Shown: positions 52,483-61,658 of the stretch, piece after piece
How the letters are laid out: each line of letters starts with the position of its first letter
Numbering within the stretch: the stretch's first letter is position 1
Assembly (NCBI GenBank): GCA_013032095.1
Contig: WQBJ01000002.1
Span: 255,501 to 319,500 of the forward strand
Direction: 5' to 3'
Source of the DNA: Ruegeria atlantica
Lineage (GTDB): Bacteria; Pseudomonadota; Alphaproteobacteria; Rhodobacterales; Rhodobacteraceae
DNA length: 64,000 bases
Position numbers and translations under genes: made by a program
The notes under the pieces: model-generated
The model's input: only the letters and a program-made list of their open reading frames with translations
Told to the model about the DNA's origin: nothing
The model's database searches: none

Positions 52483-53246
52483 CACCGTCTTTGCCGTCCG
52501 CGTTCCTGCAGACCCCGATTGCGCATCGAGCGCTGCACGACAAGACCGATAACCGCCCGGAAAACAGCCGGGCGGCGATCCGTGCCGCCATCGAGGCCGG
52601 TTATGGGATCGAAATTGACCTACAGCTGACTTCGGACAACCAGGCAATGGTGTTCCACGACTATGACATGACCCGCCTGACCGGTCAGTCTGGTCCAATC
52701 CAGCAGATTTCGGCATCGCAGGCTCAGGCGACTCCTTTGTTGAATGCCGATGACGGCATACCGACGCTGGACGAAGTGCTTGAGATGGTGGGCGGCAAAG
52801 TGCCCCTGCTGATCGAGTTCAAGGACCAGGATGGTGCAATGGGCACCAATGTCGGACCGCTTGAGGCCGATGCCGTGCGCGCGTTGCGGGGTTATGACGG
52901 CCCGGTGGCGCTGATGTCTTTCAACCCCAACAGCGTTGTTGAGTTGGCCCGGCTTGCTCCGCACCTGCCGCGCGGCATTGTGACGTGCTCATACCAGCCC
53001 AAGGTCGAATTGTTACCGCAGAAGGTTTGCGATCACCTGCGCGGTATTCCCGATTTCGAAAGGGTTGGTGCCAGTTTCATCAGCCATGAGGTCGCCGATC
53101 TGTCCCGGCCCCGCGTAGCTGAACTGAAAGCGCGCGGTGTGCCAATCCTGTGTTGGACCGTACGCTCGCCTGAACAAGAGGCAGAGGCCCGCGCCGTTGC
53201 CGACAATGTTACCTTCGAAGGGTATTTGGCCCAGCACCTGGGTTGA
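52479..53246 (+). CDS. Glycerophosphodiester phosphodiesterase family protein
   Basis: This 255-residue GDPD TIM-barrel protein has catalytic His in PIAHRALHD, ENSRAAIRAAIEAGYGIEIDLQLTSD (metal-binding Glu/Asp), VFHDYDMTRLTG (second His) and the C-terminal GVPILCWTVRS. It hydrolyses glycerophosphodiesters to glycerol-3-phosphate and alcohol. It lacks a signal peptide, so it is probably cytoplasmic (UgpQ-like). It overlaps ridA by 4 bases. Confidence 0.9.
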   Translation: MTPSLPSAFLQTPIAHRALHDKTDNRPENSRAAIRAAIEAGYGIEIDLQLTSDNQAMVFHDYDMTRLTGQSGPIQQISASQAQATPLLNADDGIPTLDEVLEMVGGKVPLLIEFKDQDGAMGTNVGPLEADAVRALRGYDGPVALMSFNPNSVVELARLAPHLPRGIVTCSYQPKVELLPQKVCDHLRGIPDFERVGASFISHEVADLSRPRVAELKARGVPILCWTVRSPEQEAEARAVADNVTFEGYLAQHLG

Positions 53247-53291
53247 ACCCTGCCCCCACCGTCACAGATAAAGATCAGACGCGGAGGGTAC

Positions 53292-54479
53292 ATGGATCAG
53301 GCGCAAATCGAAGTACAGGTTCTGGGGTCGCTCTCGCAGATTTCTGCAGAGGACTGGGACGCTTGCGCCTGTCCCGAAGTCGCTGACGGTGAGCGCCCGC
53401 TTGATCCCTTCACCACTCATAGGTTCCTTCTGGCGTTGGAAAACAGTGGCTCGGTCGGGCCGGGGACCGGCTGGCAACCGCAATACCTAACCACCTATCT
53501 GGATGGGATGCTGATCGCGGCGGCGCCGATGTATGCCAAGTCGCACAGTCAGGGCGAGTATATTTTTGACCATAACTGGGCCCATGCCTACGAAAACGCG
53601 GGCGGGCGATATTATCCCAAGCTGCAGATCGCGGTACCCTTCACGCCTGCTACCGGGCGGCGCTTTCTGGTGCGGCCGGGGTATGAGGCGCTGGGCATGT
53701 CTGCCCTGGTACAGGGGGCGGTGCAACTGGCGGCGGACAATCAGGTGTCATCGCTGCATGCCACTTTCTGCACGGAGGATGAGGCGCTGGCAGGCGAACA
53801 GATGGGTCTGCTGGTTCGCCAATCGCAGCAATTTCACTGGCTGAACGACAGTTATGCTGATTTTGATGGATTTCTGGCCGCATTGTCTTCGCGCAAGCGC
53901 AAGAATATCCGCAAGGAACGCGCCCAGGCTTGCGGTTTTGGCGGCGAAATCCGCACTTTGACCGGCGATGACCTGCGTCCCGAGCATTGGGATGCGTTTT
54001 GGCGGTTTTATCAGGACACCGGCGCGCGGAAATGGGGTTCGCCTTATCTGACGCGGCAATTCTTTGATATCGCACAAGAAACCATGGCCGATGACATGGC
54101 GCTGGTACTGGCGGAACGCGATGGGTACGCGATTGCGGGCGCGTTGAACTTCATTGGGCGCGAAACGCTTTATGGCCGCTATTGGGGTTGTGTCGAGCAT
54201 CACGCCTGTCTGCATTTCGAATTGTGCTATTATAGGGCAATCGACTTTGCCATTGCGGAAGGTCTGGCTCGGGTTGAAGCTGGCGCGCAGGGCGAACACA
54301 AGTTGGCGCGGGGCTATCTGCCAATGCGCACACACAGCTTGCACTGGGTCGCCGATCCCGGTTTTGCCGATGCGATCAAGAAGTATCTGGACGCCGAGGC
54401 CCACGCAGTGGGACAAGAGATTGAGATTCTGACGGAATATGGCCCGTTCAGGAAATCGAACCCGGAGGAACAGCAATGA
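53292..54479 (+). CDS. FemAB-like GNAT acyltransferase (DUF482 family)
   Basis: This 395-residue protein matches the FemAB-like/DUF482 family: [37 protein letters not shown] at the N-terminal half, [19 protein letters not shown] (basic acceptor-binding helix), [20 protein letters not shown] and [19 protein letters not shown]. Members transfer aminoacyl or acyl groups; the substrate is unknown, and the peptidoglycan link comes only from the FemAB fold. GGAGG precedes the ATG. It is coupled to phhB by a 4-base overlap. Confidence 0.82.
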   Translation: MDQAQIEVQVLGSLSQISAEDWDACACPEVADGERPLDPFTTHRFLLALENSGSVGPGTGWQPQYLTTYLDGMLIAAAPMYAKSHSQGEYIFDHNWAHAYENAGGRYYPKLQIAVPFTPATGRRFLVRPGYEALGMSALVQGAVQLAADNQVSSLHATFCTEDEALAGEQMGLLVRQSQQFHWLNDSYADFDGFLAALSSRKRKNIRKERAQACGFGGEIRTLTGDDLRPEHWDAFWRFYQDTGARKWGSPYLTRQFFDIAQETMADDMALVLAERDGYAIAGALNFIGRETLYGRYWGCVEHHACLHFELCYYRAIDFAIAEGLARVEAGAQGEHKLARGYLPMRTHSLHWVADPGFADAIKKYLDAEAHAVGQEIEILTEYGPFRKSNPEEQQ

Positions 54480-54769
54480 CCGAACTTTTGTCGCCCGAGA
54501 CCCGCGGACCGCTTCTGGACCCGCTGTTCCAGAACGGCTGGACCATGGTTGAAGACCGGGATGCGATCACCAAAACCTTTATTTTCGAGGATTTCGTTCA
54601 CGCTTTCGGCTGGATGACCCAAGTGGCGATCTTTGCCGAAAAATGGAACCACCATCCCGAATGGTCTAACGTTTACCGCACGGTCGAGGTCACACTGGCC
54701 ACTCATGATGTTGGTGGGGTGTCTGCGTTGGACGCCAAGCTTGCACGCAAGATGGACAGCCTCTGCTAA
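54476..54769 (+). CDS. phhB: 4a-hydroxytetrahydrobiopterin dehydratase (PCD/DCoH)
   Basis: This 97-residue single-domain protein has the PCD motif [21 protein letters not shown] (histidines of the active site) and [19 protein letters not shown]. It recycles pterin cofactor after aromatic hydroxylation and may act in other pterin-dependent reactions. No phenylalanine hydroxylase gene is adjacent. It overlaps the preceding acyltransferase and, convergently, the next small lipoprotein gene by 4 bases. Confidence 0.92.
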   Translation: MTELLSPETRGPLLDPLFQNGWTMVEDRDAITKTFIFEDFVHAFGWMTQVAIFAEKWNHHPEWSNVYRTVEVTLATHDVGGVSALDAKLARKMDSLC

Positions 54770-55071
54770 CGGCTGCCTGAACCAACGCCGCCCGCAAGGG
54801 ACGCGGCGATGCCCATCTGTTCAAACTCGGCAGGGGTCACACTGCCGCTGCTGACGACGATATCACGCGGAATGCCGGTTGTCCGATTACCAACCTGTCG
54901 GACGCTGCGCGCGGCCGGGTTAATATCCAGACAGCGATTGTTGTAACAGGTCAGTCCGGACGTGTTGATCTGAATGCGTGCCTGCCCGTCCGGACCGGTT
55001 ACCACCGGTGCTTGCGGCACATCACAGGCCGCAAGTAGTGTAAGTGCTCCGAAACTGATCCATTTGTACAT
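54766..55071 (-). CDS. Small hypothetical lipoprotein
   Basis: This 101-residue protein has a lipoprotein signal ([17 protein letters not shown], lipobox LAAC). The mature part contains a Cys pair in [20 protein letters not shown], probably a disulfide in the periplasm. The C-terminus is Gly/Ser-rich (GGVGSGSR). I do not recognise a family. It is followed upstream by two other small exported proteins on the same strand. Confidence 0.65.
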   Translation of the reverse strand: MYKWISFGALTLLAACDVPQAPVVTGPDGQARIQINTSGLTCYNNRCLDINPAARSVRQVGNRTTGIPRDIVVSSGSVTPAEFEQMGIAASLAGGVGSGSR

Positions 55072-55086
55072 GGCTCGTCCAAGTTT

Positions 55087-55434
55087 TTAATCTAGCTGAC
55101 CATTTCCATCCTGATCCGCCGTGTTGAAATCATCGTTCATCTGCGCGTCGTATTCCGCCCTTGAAATAAAGTTATCATTGTCGCGGTCAACGTCCTGGAA
55201 CTGTTTTATGTCTAGGAACGGCTTGGCCTCATCCAATCCCAGCGTGCCGTTCTTGTCCTCGTCCATCTCCTGAAAGGCGTAATCGGAAAAGGCGTTGAAC
55301 TCATCACGGGACAGGAACCCGTCGTTGTTGCTGTCGATGGCTTTCAGCTCATTTTCGTGAAGTTCGCCCACAGTTTCGGCCGAGGCCGCACCCGCCACCA
55401 GAATAATCGCTGCTATCAAAATTCCACGTGTCAT
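55087..55434 (-). CDS. Exported EF-hand calcium-binding protein
   Basis: This 115-residue protein has a signal peptide (MTRGILIAAIILVAGAASA). Four EF-hand-type loops follow: DSNNDGFLSRDEF, DEDKNGTLGLDEA, DRDNDNFISRAEY and the C-terminal DQDGNGQLD, which lacks the last position. It is a periplasmic or secreted calmodulin-like binder. The start at 55434 follows GAGGAGAG; an ATG 18 bases upstream is less likely. The partner is unknown. Confidence 0.8.
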   Translation of the reverse strand: MTRGILIAAIILVAGAASAETVGELHENELKAIDSNNDGFLSRDEFNAFSDYAFQEMDEDKNGTLGLDEAKPFLDIKQFQDVDRDNDNFISRAEYDAQMNDDFNTADQDGNGQLD

Positions 55435-55445
55435 CCCAACTCTCC

Positions 55446-55691
55446 TCAGCATGCGAATCTGTTGCCTTCAACGGCTCCGGCGGCTGCACCAGCCCCAGTC
55501 AGGATGGCTTTGCCGGACCCGCCGCCGAACTGGTTGCCGATGACACCGCCAATCAGTGCCCCGCCCAAAGTGCCGCTAAGGCAGGCAATCTCATGCTGGC
55601 GTGCCGCTTGTTGTTGTGGCGTGGGGGCTGGACCGCAGGCGGCGAGTGCCCCCGCTGTGCCCAGCATTAGCGTGAAAATACTCAGTTTCAT
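55446..55691 (-). CDS. Small glycine-zipper lipoprotein
   Basis: This 81-residue protein has a lipoprotein signal (lipobox ALAAC). The mature part contains a glycine-zipper segment GGALIGGVIGNQFGGGSGKAI that could insert in the outer membrane, and it ends in Cys. Such 'glycine zipper 2TM' proteins are common surface lipoproteins of unknown role. The ATG at 55691 is used; a TTG lies one codon upstream. Confidence 0.7.
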   Translation of the reverse strand: MKLSIFTLMLGTAGALAACGPAPTPQQQAARQHEIACLSGTLGGALIGGVIGNQFGGGSGKAILTGAGAAAGAVEGNRFAC

Positions 55692-55796
55692 CAATGAACT
55701 CCCTGATTGTATGTCACAACTATTGGCTGCGCAGGGCGTTGCATCAAGTTAAATGGTACTCATGGCGCCCGGGGTTCCCCGGGGCAAAGCGCAAAA

Positions 55797-56282
55797 TCAA
55801 ATCACGGCCAGCAAGCCTTCACCTTTCGAAATTTCACAAGAACCTGGGTTTTCTTCCAGGTTAAGCGTGATCACCTTGCCGTCTTCAACCAACATCGCAT
55901 AGCGCTTTGATCGTGCATACAGCCCAACGGGCGGGGCGTCGAAATCCATGCCGACGGCCTTGGTGAACTCTGATGCGGCATCCGACAGCATCGAAAGGCC
56001 AGCATTCGTCGCCCCTGTGGTCTCACCCCAAGCGTTCATTACAAACGGGTCGTTGACCGAGATGCAGATGATTTCGTCCACGCCTTTAGTGTCGAACTGA
56101 TCCTTGGTTTGGATAAAACTCGGCACATGCGTGTTTGTACAGGTGCCGGTAAACGCGCCGGGAACAGCGAAGATGACTACTTTGCGGCCCTTTGTCTTGT
56201 CTGAAAGCCGCACCTCTTCTGGGCCGTCTGCACCCAATTGCAGCAATGTGGCTTCGGGCAGTGTGTCACCTGTTGAAATCAT
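55797..56282 (-). CDS. Peroxiredoxin (Prx5 family)
   Basis: This 161-residue Prx5-type peroxidase has the peroxidatic Cys in VPGAFTGTCTNTHVPSF, the family hallmark. A second Cys near the end (NPGSCEISKGEG) is a candidate resolving residue. It reduces H2O2 and alkyl hydroperoxides with thiol donors in the cytoplasm. AGGAG precedes the ATG. It is divergent from a ferredoxin-reductase-like gene. Confidence 0.92.
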   Translation of the reverse strand: MISTGDTLPEATLLQLGADGPEEVRLSDKTKGRKVVIFAVPGAFTGTCTNTHVPSFIQTKDQFDTKGVDEIICISVNDPFVMNAWGETTGATNAGLSMLSDAASEFTKAVGMDFDAPPVGLYARSKRYAMLVEDGKVITLNLEENPGSCEISKGEGLLAVI

Positions 56283-56382
56283 TTTTTAAGCTCCTGTCGT
56301 TTGGATTTGCAGAGTCGGGCTTTGCCGCAATATAGGTTGGCAAATGGAGTTAACCACGGGAATTCGACAGGGTGGGAGGAAC

Positions 56383-57594
56383 ATGAGCCATATTGTCGTG
56401 ATCGGTGCGGGGCAGGCGGGGTCTTCGCTTGTTGCCAGACTGCGCAAAGACGGGTTTGAGGGGGATATCACCCTGATCGGGGCTGAGCCGCATCTGCCCT
56501 ATCAGCGCCCGCCTTTGTCTAAGGCTTATCTGCTGGGGGAGATGGAGCTGGAACGTCTGTTCCTGCGGCCCGAGAGCTTTTATGCAGAGAACAATATCGC
56601 CCTGCGATTGGGTCAGCGTGTCACCGCAATTGACCCGCAGGCCAAGACCGTCACCGTGGGTGATGAGGTAATTTCCTACGACGAACTGGCGCTGACCACC
56701 GGATCCGACCCGCGTCACCTGCCTGCTGCGATTGGAGGCGATCTGGAGGGTGTGCACGTGGTTCGCGATCTGGCCCACATCGACGAGATGGAACCCAGAG
56801 TGAAAGACGGCGCGCGCGCGCTCATCGTGGGCGGCGGCTATATCGGCCTTGAGGCCGCGGCGGTTTGTGCCAAGCGCGGGGTCAAGGTGACTCTGGTCGA
56901 GATGGCGGATCGTATCCTGCAACGTGTCGCCGCGCCTGAAACCAGCGATTACTTCCGTGCGCTGCACACCGAATACGGCGCGGATATCCGCGAAGGTGTT
57001 GGACTGGACCGTCTGGTTGGTGACAACGGCAAGGTTGTCGGAGCGGTCCTGACCGATGGCACCGAGATTGACGTTGATTTCGTTGTTGTTGGCGTGGGTA
57101 TCGTTCCCTCGACGCAATTGGCCGAGATGGCGGGGCTGGAGCTGGAGAACGGCATCAAGACCGACGCGCACGGCCGTACCTCCGATCCGTCGATATGGGC
57201 GGCGGGGGATTGCGCATCTTTCCCGCATGCTGGTGCTCGGATCCGTCTGGAAAGCGTCCCGAACGCGATTGATCAGGCCGAGATTGTGGCGCAGAACATG
57301 CTCGGCGCGGCCAAGGATTATGTGGCAACGCCGTGGTTCTGGTCGGATCAGTATGATGTGAAACTGCAAATCGCGGGCCTGAACACGGGCTATGACCGCG
57401 TCGTAACCCGTCAGGGCGATGGGCAGACGGTGTCTTTCTGGTACTACAAGGGCGACAAGTTGATCGCTGTCGACGCGATGAATGACCCACGCGCCTACAT
57501 GGTCGGCAAACGCCTCATCGAAATGGGCAAATCCGCGGATCCGGCTGTGGTTGCCGACGCGGGCGCGGATCTGAAACCGCTTCTCAAGGCGTGA
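56383..57594 (+). CDS. FAD-dependent ferredoxin/rubredoxin reductase-like oxidoreductase
   Basis: This 403-residue protein has the FAD-binding GAGQAGSS at the N-terminus, YQRPPLSKAYLLGE, an NAD-binding GGGYIGLEAA near 145-155, the AAGDCASF segment and a C-terminal reductase domain. The pattern fits putidaredoxin/rubredoxin reductases (ThcD/CamA type) that feed electrons to P450 or dioxygenase ferredoxins. No oxygenase partner lies nearby. The start at 56383 follows GGGAGGA; rsmD overlaps the stop by 4 bases. Confidence 0.88.
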   Translation: MSHIVVIGAGQAGSSLVARLRKDGFEGDITLIGAEPHLPYQRPPLSKAYLLGEMELERLFLRPESFYAENNIALRLGQRVTAIDPQAKTVTVGDEVISYDELALTTGSDPRHLPAAIGGDLEGVHVVRDLAHIDEMEPRVKDGARALIVGGGYIGLEAAAVCAKRGVKVTLVEMADRILQRVAAPETSDYFRALHTEYGADIREGVGLDRLVGDNGKVVGAVLTDGTEIDVDFVVVGVGIVPSTQLAEMAGLELENGIKTDAHGRTSDPSIWAAGDCASFPHAGARIRLESVPNAIDQAEIVAQNMLGAAKDYVATPWFWSDQYDVKLQIAGLNTGYDRVVTRQGDGQTVSFWYYKGDKLIAVDAMNDPRAYMVGKRLIEMGKSADPAVVADAGADLKPLLKA

Positions 57595-58151
57595 GGATCA
57601 TCGCCGGAGAGTTCCGGGGCCGGGCATTGGCCTCGGTCGGTAAAGGGGATGCGGGCGCACATCTGCGCCCCACCACCGACAGGGTACGCGAAAGCCTGTT
57701 CAATGTTCTCAGCCATCAAATCGACTTTGACGGGTTGCGCGTGCTGGACCTGTTCGCAGGTACAGGCGCGCTGGGGCTTGAGGCCCTGTCGCGCGGCGCG
57801 TCACTTGTGACTTTTGTGGACGACGGACGTGTGGCGCAGGGTCTGATCCGCAAGAATATCGAGCTAACTCGCAGTGCCGACCGCACCGAGCTGATCCGCC
57901 GGGATGCCACGCGGCTGGGTGATAACTCCGGAACGCCGTACGACCTGATCTTTCTGGACCCGCCTTACGGAAAGTCCTTGGGCCATAAGGCCATCGCGGC
58001 CCTGTCACAGGGCTGGATCGCCGAAGATGCGCTGATCGTGTGGGAGGAAAACGCCCCGATGCAACCGCCTGAAGGGTTTACACTGCAGGAAAGCCGCAAA
58101 TACGGCGACACGCATATCACCCTGATGTGGAGCGGCACCTCGGATGCATGA
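57591..58151 (+). CDS. rsmD: 16S rRNA (guanine966-N2)-methyltransferase RsmD
   Basis: This 186-residue protein begins at a GTG overlapping the upstream stop. It has IIAGEFRGR, the RPTTDRVRESLFNVL substrate motif, SAM-binding VLDLFAGTGALGLEALSRGA and the catalytic DPPY (FLDPPYGKS). It methylates G966 in helix 31 of 16S rRNA. It is translationally coupled to the next HAD hydrolase gene. Confidence 0.94.
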   Translation: MRIIAGEFRGRALASVGKGDAGAHLRPTTDRVRESLFNVLSHQIDFDGLRVLDLFAGTGALGLEALSRGASLVTFVDDGRVAQGLIRKNIELTRSADRTELIRRDATRLGDNSGTPYDLIFLDPPYGKSLGHKAIAALSQGWIAEDALIVWEENAPMQPPEGFTLQESRKYGDTHITLMWSGTSDA

Positions 58152-58779
58152 TCTGGTCATTTTCGATTGCGACGGCGTTCTGGTCGACAGTGAACCGCTG
58201 TCCAATCAAGTGATGGTCGCAAACTTTGCGCGACACGGGTTGTCTTTGATGGCGGACGAGTGCCACAGGATTTTTACCGGCAAGACCATGCCGGAAGTTC
58301 AGGATATTGCCCGCGGTCTGGGGGCTGATCTGCCCAATAACTGGATCGAGGAATTCGATGCTGAGACCGATGCTCATCTTCGGCAGGGTGTGCCGTTGGT
58401 TCCCGGCGTATTGGAATTGCTGACACTTCTGGATGAACGCGGCGTGCCTTTCTGCGTTGCCTCCAATGGTGGGCCCGACAAAATGCGAGTCACACTAGGG
58501 CAGAACGGCCTTTGGGACCGTTTCAAGGATGCGATGTTCTCGGCCTATACGTTGGGAGTCGGCAAGCCCGATCCAACGATGTTTCTGACGGCAGCCCGTC
58601 ACTTTGACGCCACCGCGCCGGTTGTGATCGAAGACAGCGCCAGCGGAGTTACCGCGGCGATCCGAGCCAATATGCGCTGTCTGGCTTATGTGCCCCATGG
58701 GTGTGGAGAAAAGCTGGCTGATCTAGGGGCAGAAGTCTTCACAGACATGGCCGAGGTTCCGGCGCTTTTGGGGATTTGA
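58144..58779 (+). CDS. HAD superfamily hydrolase (phosphatase/phosphoglucomutase-like)
   Basis: This 211-residue protein has HAD motif I IFDCDGVLVDSE, a C1 alpha-helical cap, motif III Lys (GVGKPDPTMF) and motif IV VIEDSASGVTAA. It resembles phosphoglycolate phosphatases and beta-phosphoglucomutases; the substrate is unknown. It overlaps rsmD by 8 bases. Confidence 0.9.
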   Translation: MHDLVIFDCDGVLVDSEPLSNQVMVANFARHGLSLMADECHRIFTGKTMPEVQDIARGLGADLPNNWIEEFDAETDAHLRQGVPLVPGVLELLTLLDERGVPFCVASNGGPDKMRVTLGQNGLWDRFKDAMFSAYTLGVGKPDPTMFLTAARHFDATAPVVIEDSASGVTAAIRANMRCLAYVPHGCGEKLADLGAEVFTDMAEVPALLGI

Positions 58780-58803
58780 CCGGGGCGTGTTAATATCCAG
58801 AGC

Positions 58804-58983
58804 ATGGACCGTGCCCTGATCCCTCCGCTCTGGACCTTTTCACAGGATAGCGATGCCGCCACCGGGCCGGAGCGCAAACCGATGCGCGCTCCGATATTCA
58901 TTCATGACGCAGTCACGCCCTGGGGGCAGGAAACACTACTGCTGAAACTGCTGCGCGAGCAGGCTGCAGATCAGGACGAATAA
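58804..58983 (+). CDS. Small hypothetical protein (59 residues)
   Basis: The frame starts MDRALIPPLWTFSQDSD and ends LLLKLLREQAADQDE. It includes the compact hydrophobic middle APIFIHDAVTPWGQETLLLK and has coding-like third-position use. The ribosome binding site is weak. It lies 24 bases after the HAD gene, and its last 13 bases overlap the map gene end convergently. The sequence looks real, but no function or family is recognised. Confidence 0.5.
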   Translation: MDRALIPPLWTFSQDSDAATGPERKPMRAPIFIHDAVTPWGQETLLLKLLREQAADQDE

Positions 58984-59783
58984 GTCGGGTGGAACTTTCC
59001 GCCCGGCGAGAGCGTAAATATCTCGACCCCATCAGCTGTAACACCCACTGAATGTTCAAACTGCGCCGACAGCGACTTGTCGCGGGTCACAGCGGTCCAG
59101 TCATCGGACAACGTCTTGGTCTCGGGGCGGCCCAAGTTCACCATCGGTTCGATAGTGAATAACATGCCTTCTTCCAGCTTGGCGCCGGTACCTGGGCGTC
59201 CGTAGTGCAGTACATTTGGCGGTGCGTGGAACACGCGGCCCAGCCCGTGGCCGCAGAAATCGCGCACAACGCTCATCCGGTGCGCCTCGACATATGCCTG
59301 AATCGCATGGCCGATATCGCCGAACGTGTTGCCCGGCTTGACCATCTCGATGCCTTTGAACAGGGCGTCGTGGGTCACCTGGATCAGGCGTTCTGCCTTG
59401 CGGGGCAGTTTACCGGCGACGAACATGCGCGAAGTATCGCCGAACCAGCCACCCACAATAACGGTCACGTCGATATTCAGGATGTCGCCATCCTTCAGCC
59501 GCTTGTCGCCGGGAATGCCGTGGCAGACCACGTGATTCACACTGATGCAGCTGGCGTGCTGATAGCCCTTATAGCCAATGGTCGCCGAAGTCGCTCCCGC
59601 GTCTTCGACCATCTGAGTGATGAGCCCGTCAATCGCGCCGGTGGTCTGGCCGGGAAAGACGTGCTCTGCAATGTCATCCAGAATCCGCGCAGCCAAGGCC
59701 CCTGCGGCGTGCATGCCGGCAAAGTCACCCTGTTCATAGATGCGGATGCCATCCTTTGTCAGACGGCCACGATGTTCTTTCAT
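58971..59783 (-). CDS. map: Methionine aminopeptidase, type I
   Basis: This 270-residue protein carries the metal ligands of the pita-bread fold: HVVCHGIPGDK, DILNIDVTVIVGGWFGDTSR, GHGLGRVFHAPPNVLHYG, EEGMLFTIEPMVNLG and FEHSVGVT. It removes the initiator Met from nascent proteins. The start at 59783 is chosen because it gives the usual family length; a longer in-frame 49-residue extension looks non-coding. It is divergent from the sulfotransferase gene. Confidence 0.93.
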   Translation of the reverse strand: MKEHRGRLTKDGIRIYEQGDFAGMHAAGALAARILDDIAEHVFPGQTTGAIDGLITQMVEDAGATSATIGYKGYQHASCISVNHVVCHGIPGDKRLKDGDILNIDVTVIVGGWFGDTSRMFVAGKLPRKAERLIQVTHDALFKGIEMVKPGNTFGDIGHAIQAYVEAHRMSVVRDFCGHGLGRVFHAPPNVLHYGRPGTGAKLEEGMLFTIEPMVNLGRPETKTLSDDWTAVTRDKSLSAQFEHSVGVTADGVEIFTLSPGGKFHPTYSS

Positions 59784-59968
59784 GGATGCAAGGCTCCAAA
59801 TGTTTCGCGCAGCGCTCCTTTTACGCTGCTTGTGCAGAAAGTACCAGAGGGCGCGCGGTCGCATTGTCAAACCCGCTGACATTGCTGCGCCCGATCGTCT
59901 GTAGACCCTCAGGTAATTTTGAACTAGCACATGGCAAGTCCGCGCGGGTGCGGGAAACAGAGAAGGGC

Positions 59969-61636
59969 ATGCAAATGCAAAGAAAAGCTGACCAGTTGAG
60001 GGCCGAGATTGCCAGCATCAGCGAACTTCTCAAGGCCGGGCGTCCGGATCGTGCCTTCAAACGGGCCACCAAAGCCGCCAAGAAGTGGCCAAATGCTGCG
60101 GCATTGCCCAGACTTGCCGGTTTATGCGCGATTCAGCAGCAGAATTTCCAGCAGGCCCAAACGCAATTCGAACGCGCCTGGCGGCTGGACCCCGGCAATG
60201 CCGAGTTGATCCAGAACTACGCGCTGAGTCTGGTTCAGGGCGGTGATCCCGCCGCTGCCCTGAAGTTTCTCGCGAAGATCAGTGCGCGTGGCCCCCTCAG
60301 CCCCGCTCAGCAGTTCATACAGGCACTGGCGCTGCTGCAAGAGCAGGAACCGGCGAAGGCGCTCGCCATCGTTGACGAGGCTTTGAAGCGCGAGCCCGCC
60401 AACCTGAACGCGCAAATTCTCAAAGCGGACTGTCTGGATGCGATGCATCAGTGGGACGGCGCGGTCGACGTTCTGACAGCTATGGTCAGAAAGAACCCGA
60501 GGTTCCTCCCCGGCCTGTTGCGTCTGGCCAGATCACAAGTTGGCCTGGGGCAACTGAGTGACGTGTTGAGAAACGTGCGCGCGGCTTTGGCGATTGCACC
60601 AGGTCACCCCGAAGCGCTGGAGATCATGGCCGGGCTGCCCAATCTCACCTTCGATGATATCGCGACTCTGAAGCCTCAGGTATCCGGGGCGATTGAGCGG
60701 GGTGCAGCCAACCCGCAGGATGCGGTGAAGTTGCGCTTCGCCGCGGCAAACCTCGCGCGCCGGGACAAGAACACACCGTTGGAAATGCAGCATCTGGCTG
60801 AGGCCCATAAGCTACAGCGCGCCGGGTTCGAGGCATGGGAGGCGCAAAGCGAACAGGACTGTGCCAAACGGCTGGCTGCCCCGCTGCCTGCGGCCTTGCC
60901 GAGCAAAGACGGCGCCCGACCGATTTTTGTGGTCGGTCTACCCCGCTCGGGCACAACGCTGGTTGAACGTATAATTGCCCGACATACCCGTGTACAGGGG
61001 ATGGGTGAGCTTGCATCCGTCCACCAATGGGCCAGGCAGGCCGAGACACAATCACCGGAATGGCGCACAGATCATAACTTGGCTGATTTCTACCTTGATA
61101 AGCTGCCAACCGTGCCTAAGGATGCCGCGGCCTTCGTCGACAAAGCTCCGGGAAACTATGCGTTCCTTGGCGAAATCGCGCAGGCGTTTCCCGAAGCCAT
61201 TATTATTAACGTGTTGCGCGACCCCCGAGACATTGCCCTATCCATGTGGCGCGCGAATTTCGGCGCGGGTGGCCTGTACTATACCCATGACCAGAAATGG
61301 ATGGCGGCCGAGGCCAACCGCTATCAGCGCTATATGCGGCACTGGCACACGATTCTTCCGGGTCGGGTGCATGACGTCCGATACGAGACACTGGTCAAGA
61401 ACCTGCAGGACACCGCGCACGAACTTGCGCGGATTTGTGACTTGCCCTTCGAAGACGCCATGCTGTCGCCCGACAAATCTGAGGACGCGATACGGACGGC
61501 CAGTAACCTGCAGGCCCGCAAACCGGTGAACACCGCCTCGGTCGGCGGCTGGCAGGTGGTGGCGGAGCAGTTTGAGCCCTTTGTGAAAGGGTTAGATGAG
61601 GAGTTGTGGCCAGAGGTGCGAGACCAGAGGGCCTGA
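59969..61636 (+). CDS. TPR-containing sulfotransferase
   Basis: This 555-residue protein has an N-terminal TPR region (about 1-240; e.g. AAALPRLAGLCAIQQQNFQQAQTQFERAW in outline) and a C-terminal sulfotransferase domain. The PAPS 5'-phosphosulfate loop is GLPRSGTTLVERII, and the 3'-phosphate site is RDPRDIALSMWR. Such TPR-sulfotransferase fusions are widespread in marine alphaproteobacteria; the acceptor is unknown. An alternative ATG lies 6 bases downstream. Confidence 0.85.
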   Translation: MQMQRKADQLRAEIASISELLKAGRPDRAFKRATKAAKKWPNAAALPRLAGLCAIQQQNFQQAQTQFERAWRLDPGNAELIQNYALSLVQGGDPAAALKFLAKISARGPLSPAQQFIQALALLQEQEPAKALAIVDEALKREPANLNAQILKADCLDAMHQWDGAVDVLTAMVRKNPRFLPGLLRLARSQVGLGQLSDVLRNVRAALAIAPGHPEALEIMAGLPNLTFDDIATLKPQVSGAIERGAANPQDAVKLRFAAANLARRDKNTPLEMQHLAEAHKLQRAGFEAWEAQSEQDCAKRLAAPLPAALPSKDGARPIFVVGLPRSGTTLVERIIARHTRVQGMGELASVHQWARQAETQSPEWRTDHNLADFYLDKLPTVPKDAAAFVDKAPGNYAFLGEIAQAFPEAIIINVLRDPRDIALSMWRANFGAGGLYYTHDQKWMAAEANRYQRYMRHWHTILPGRVHDVRYETLVKNLQDTAHELARICDLPFEDAMLSPDKSEDAIRTASNLQARKPVNTASVGGWQVVAEQFEPFVKGLDEELWPEVRDQRA

Positions 61637-61658
61637 CCCGCACCAAGACGTGCTGGGA

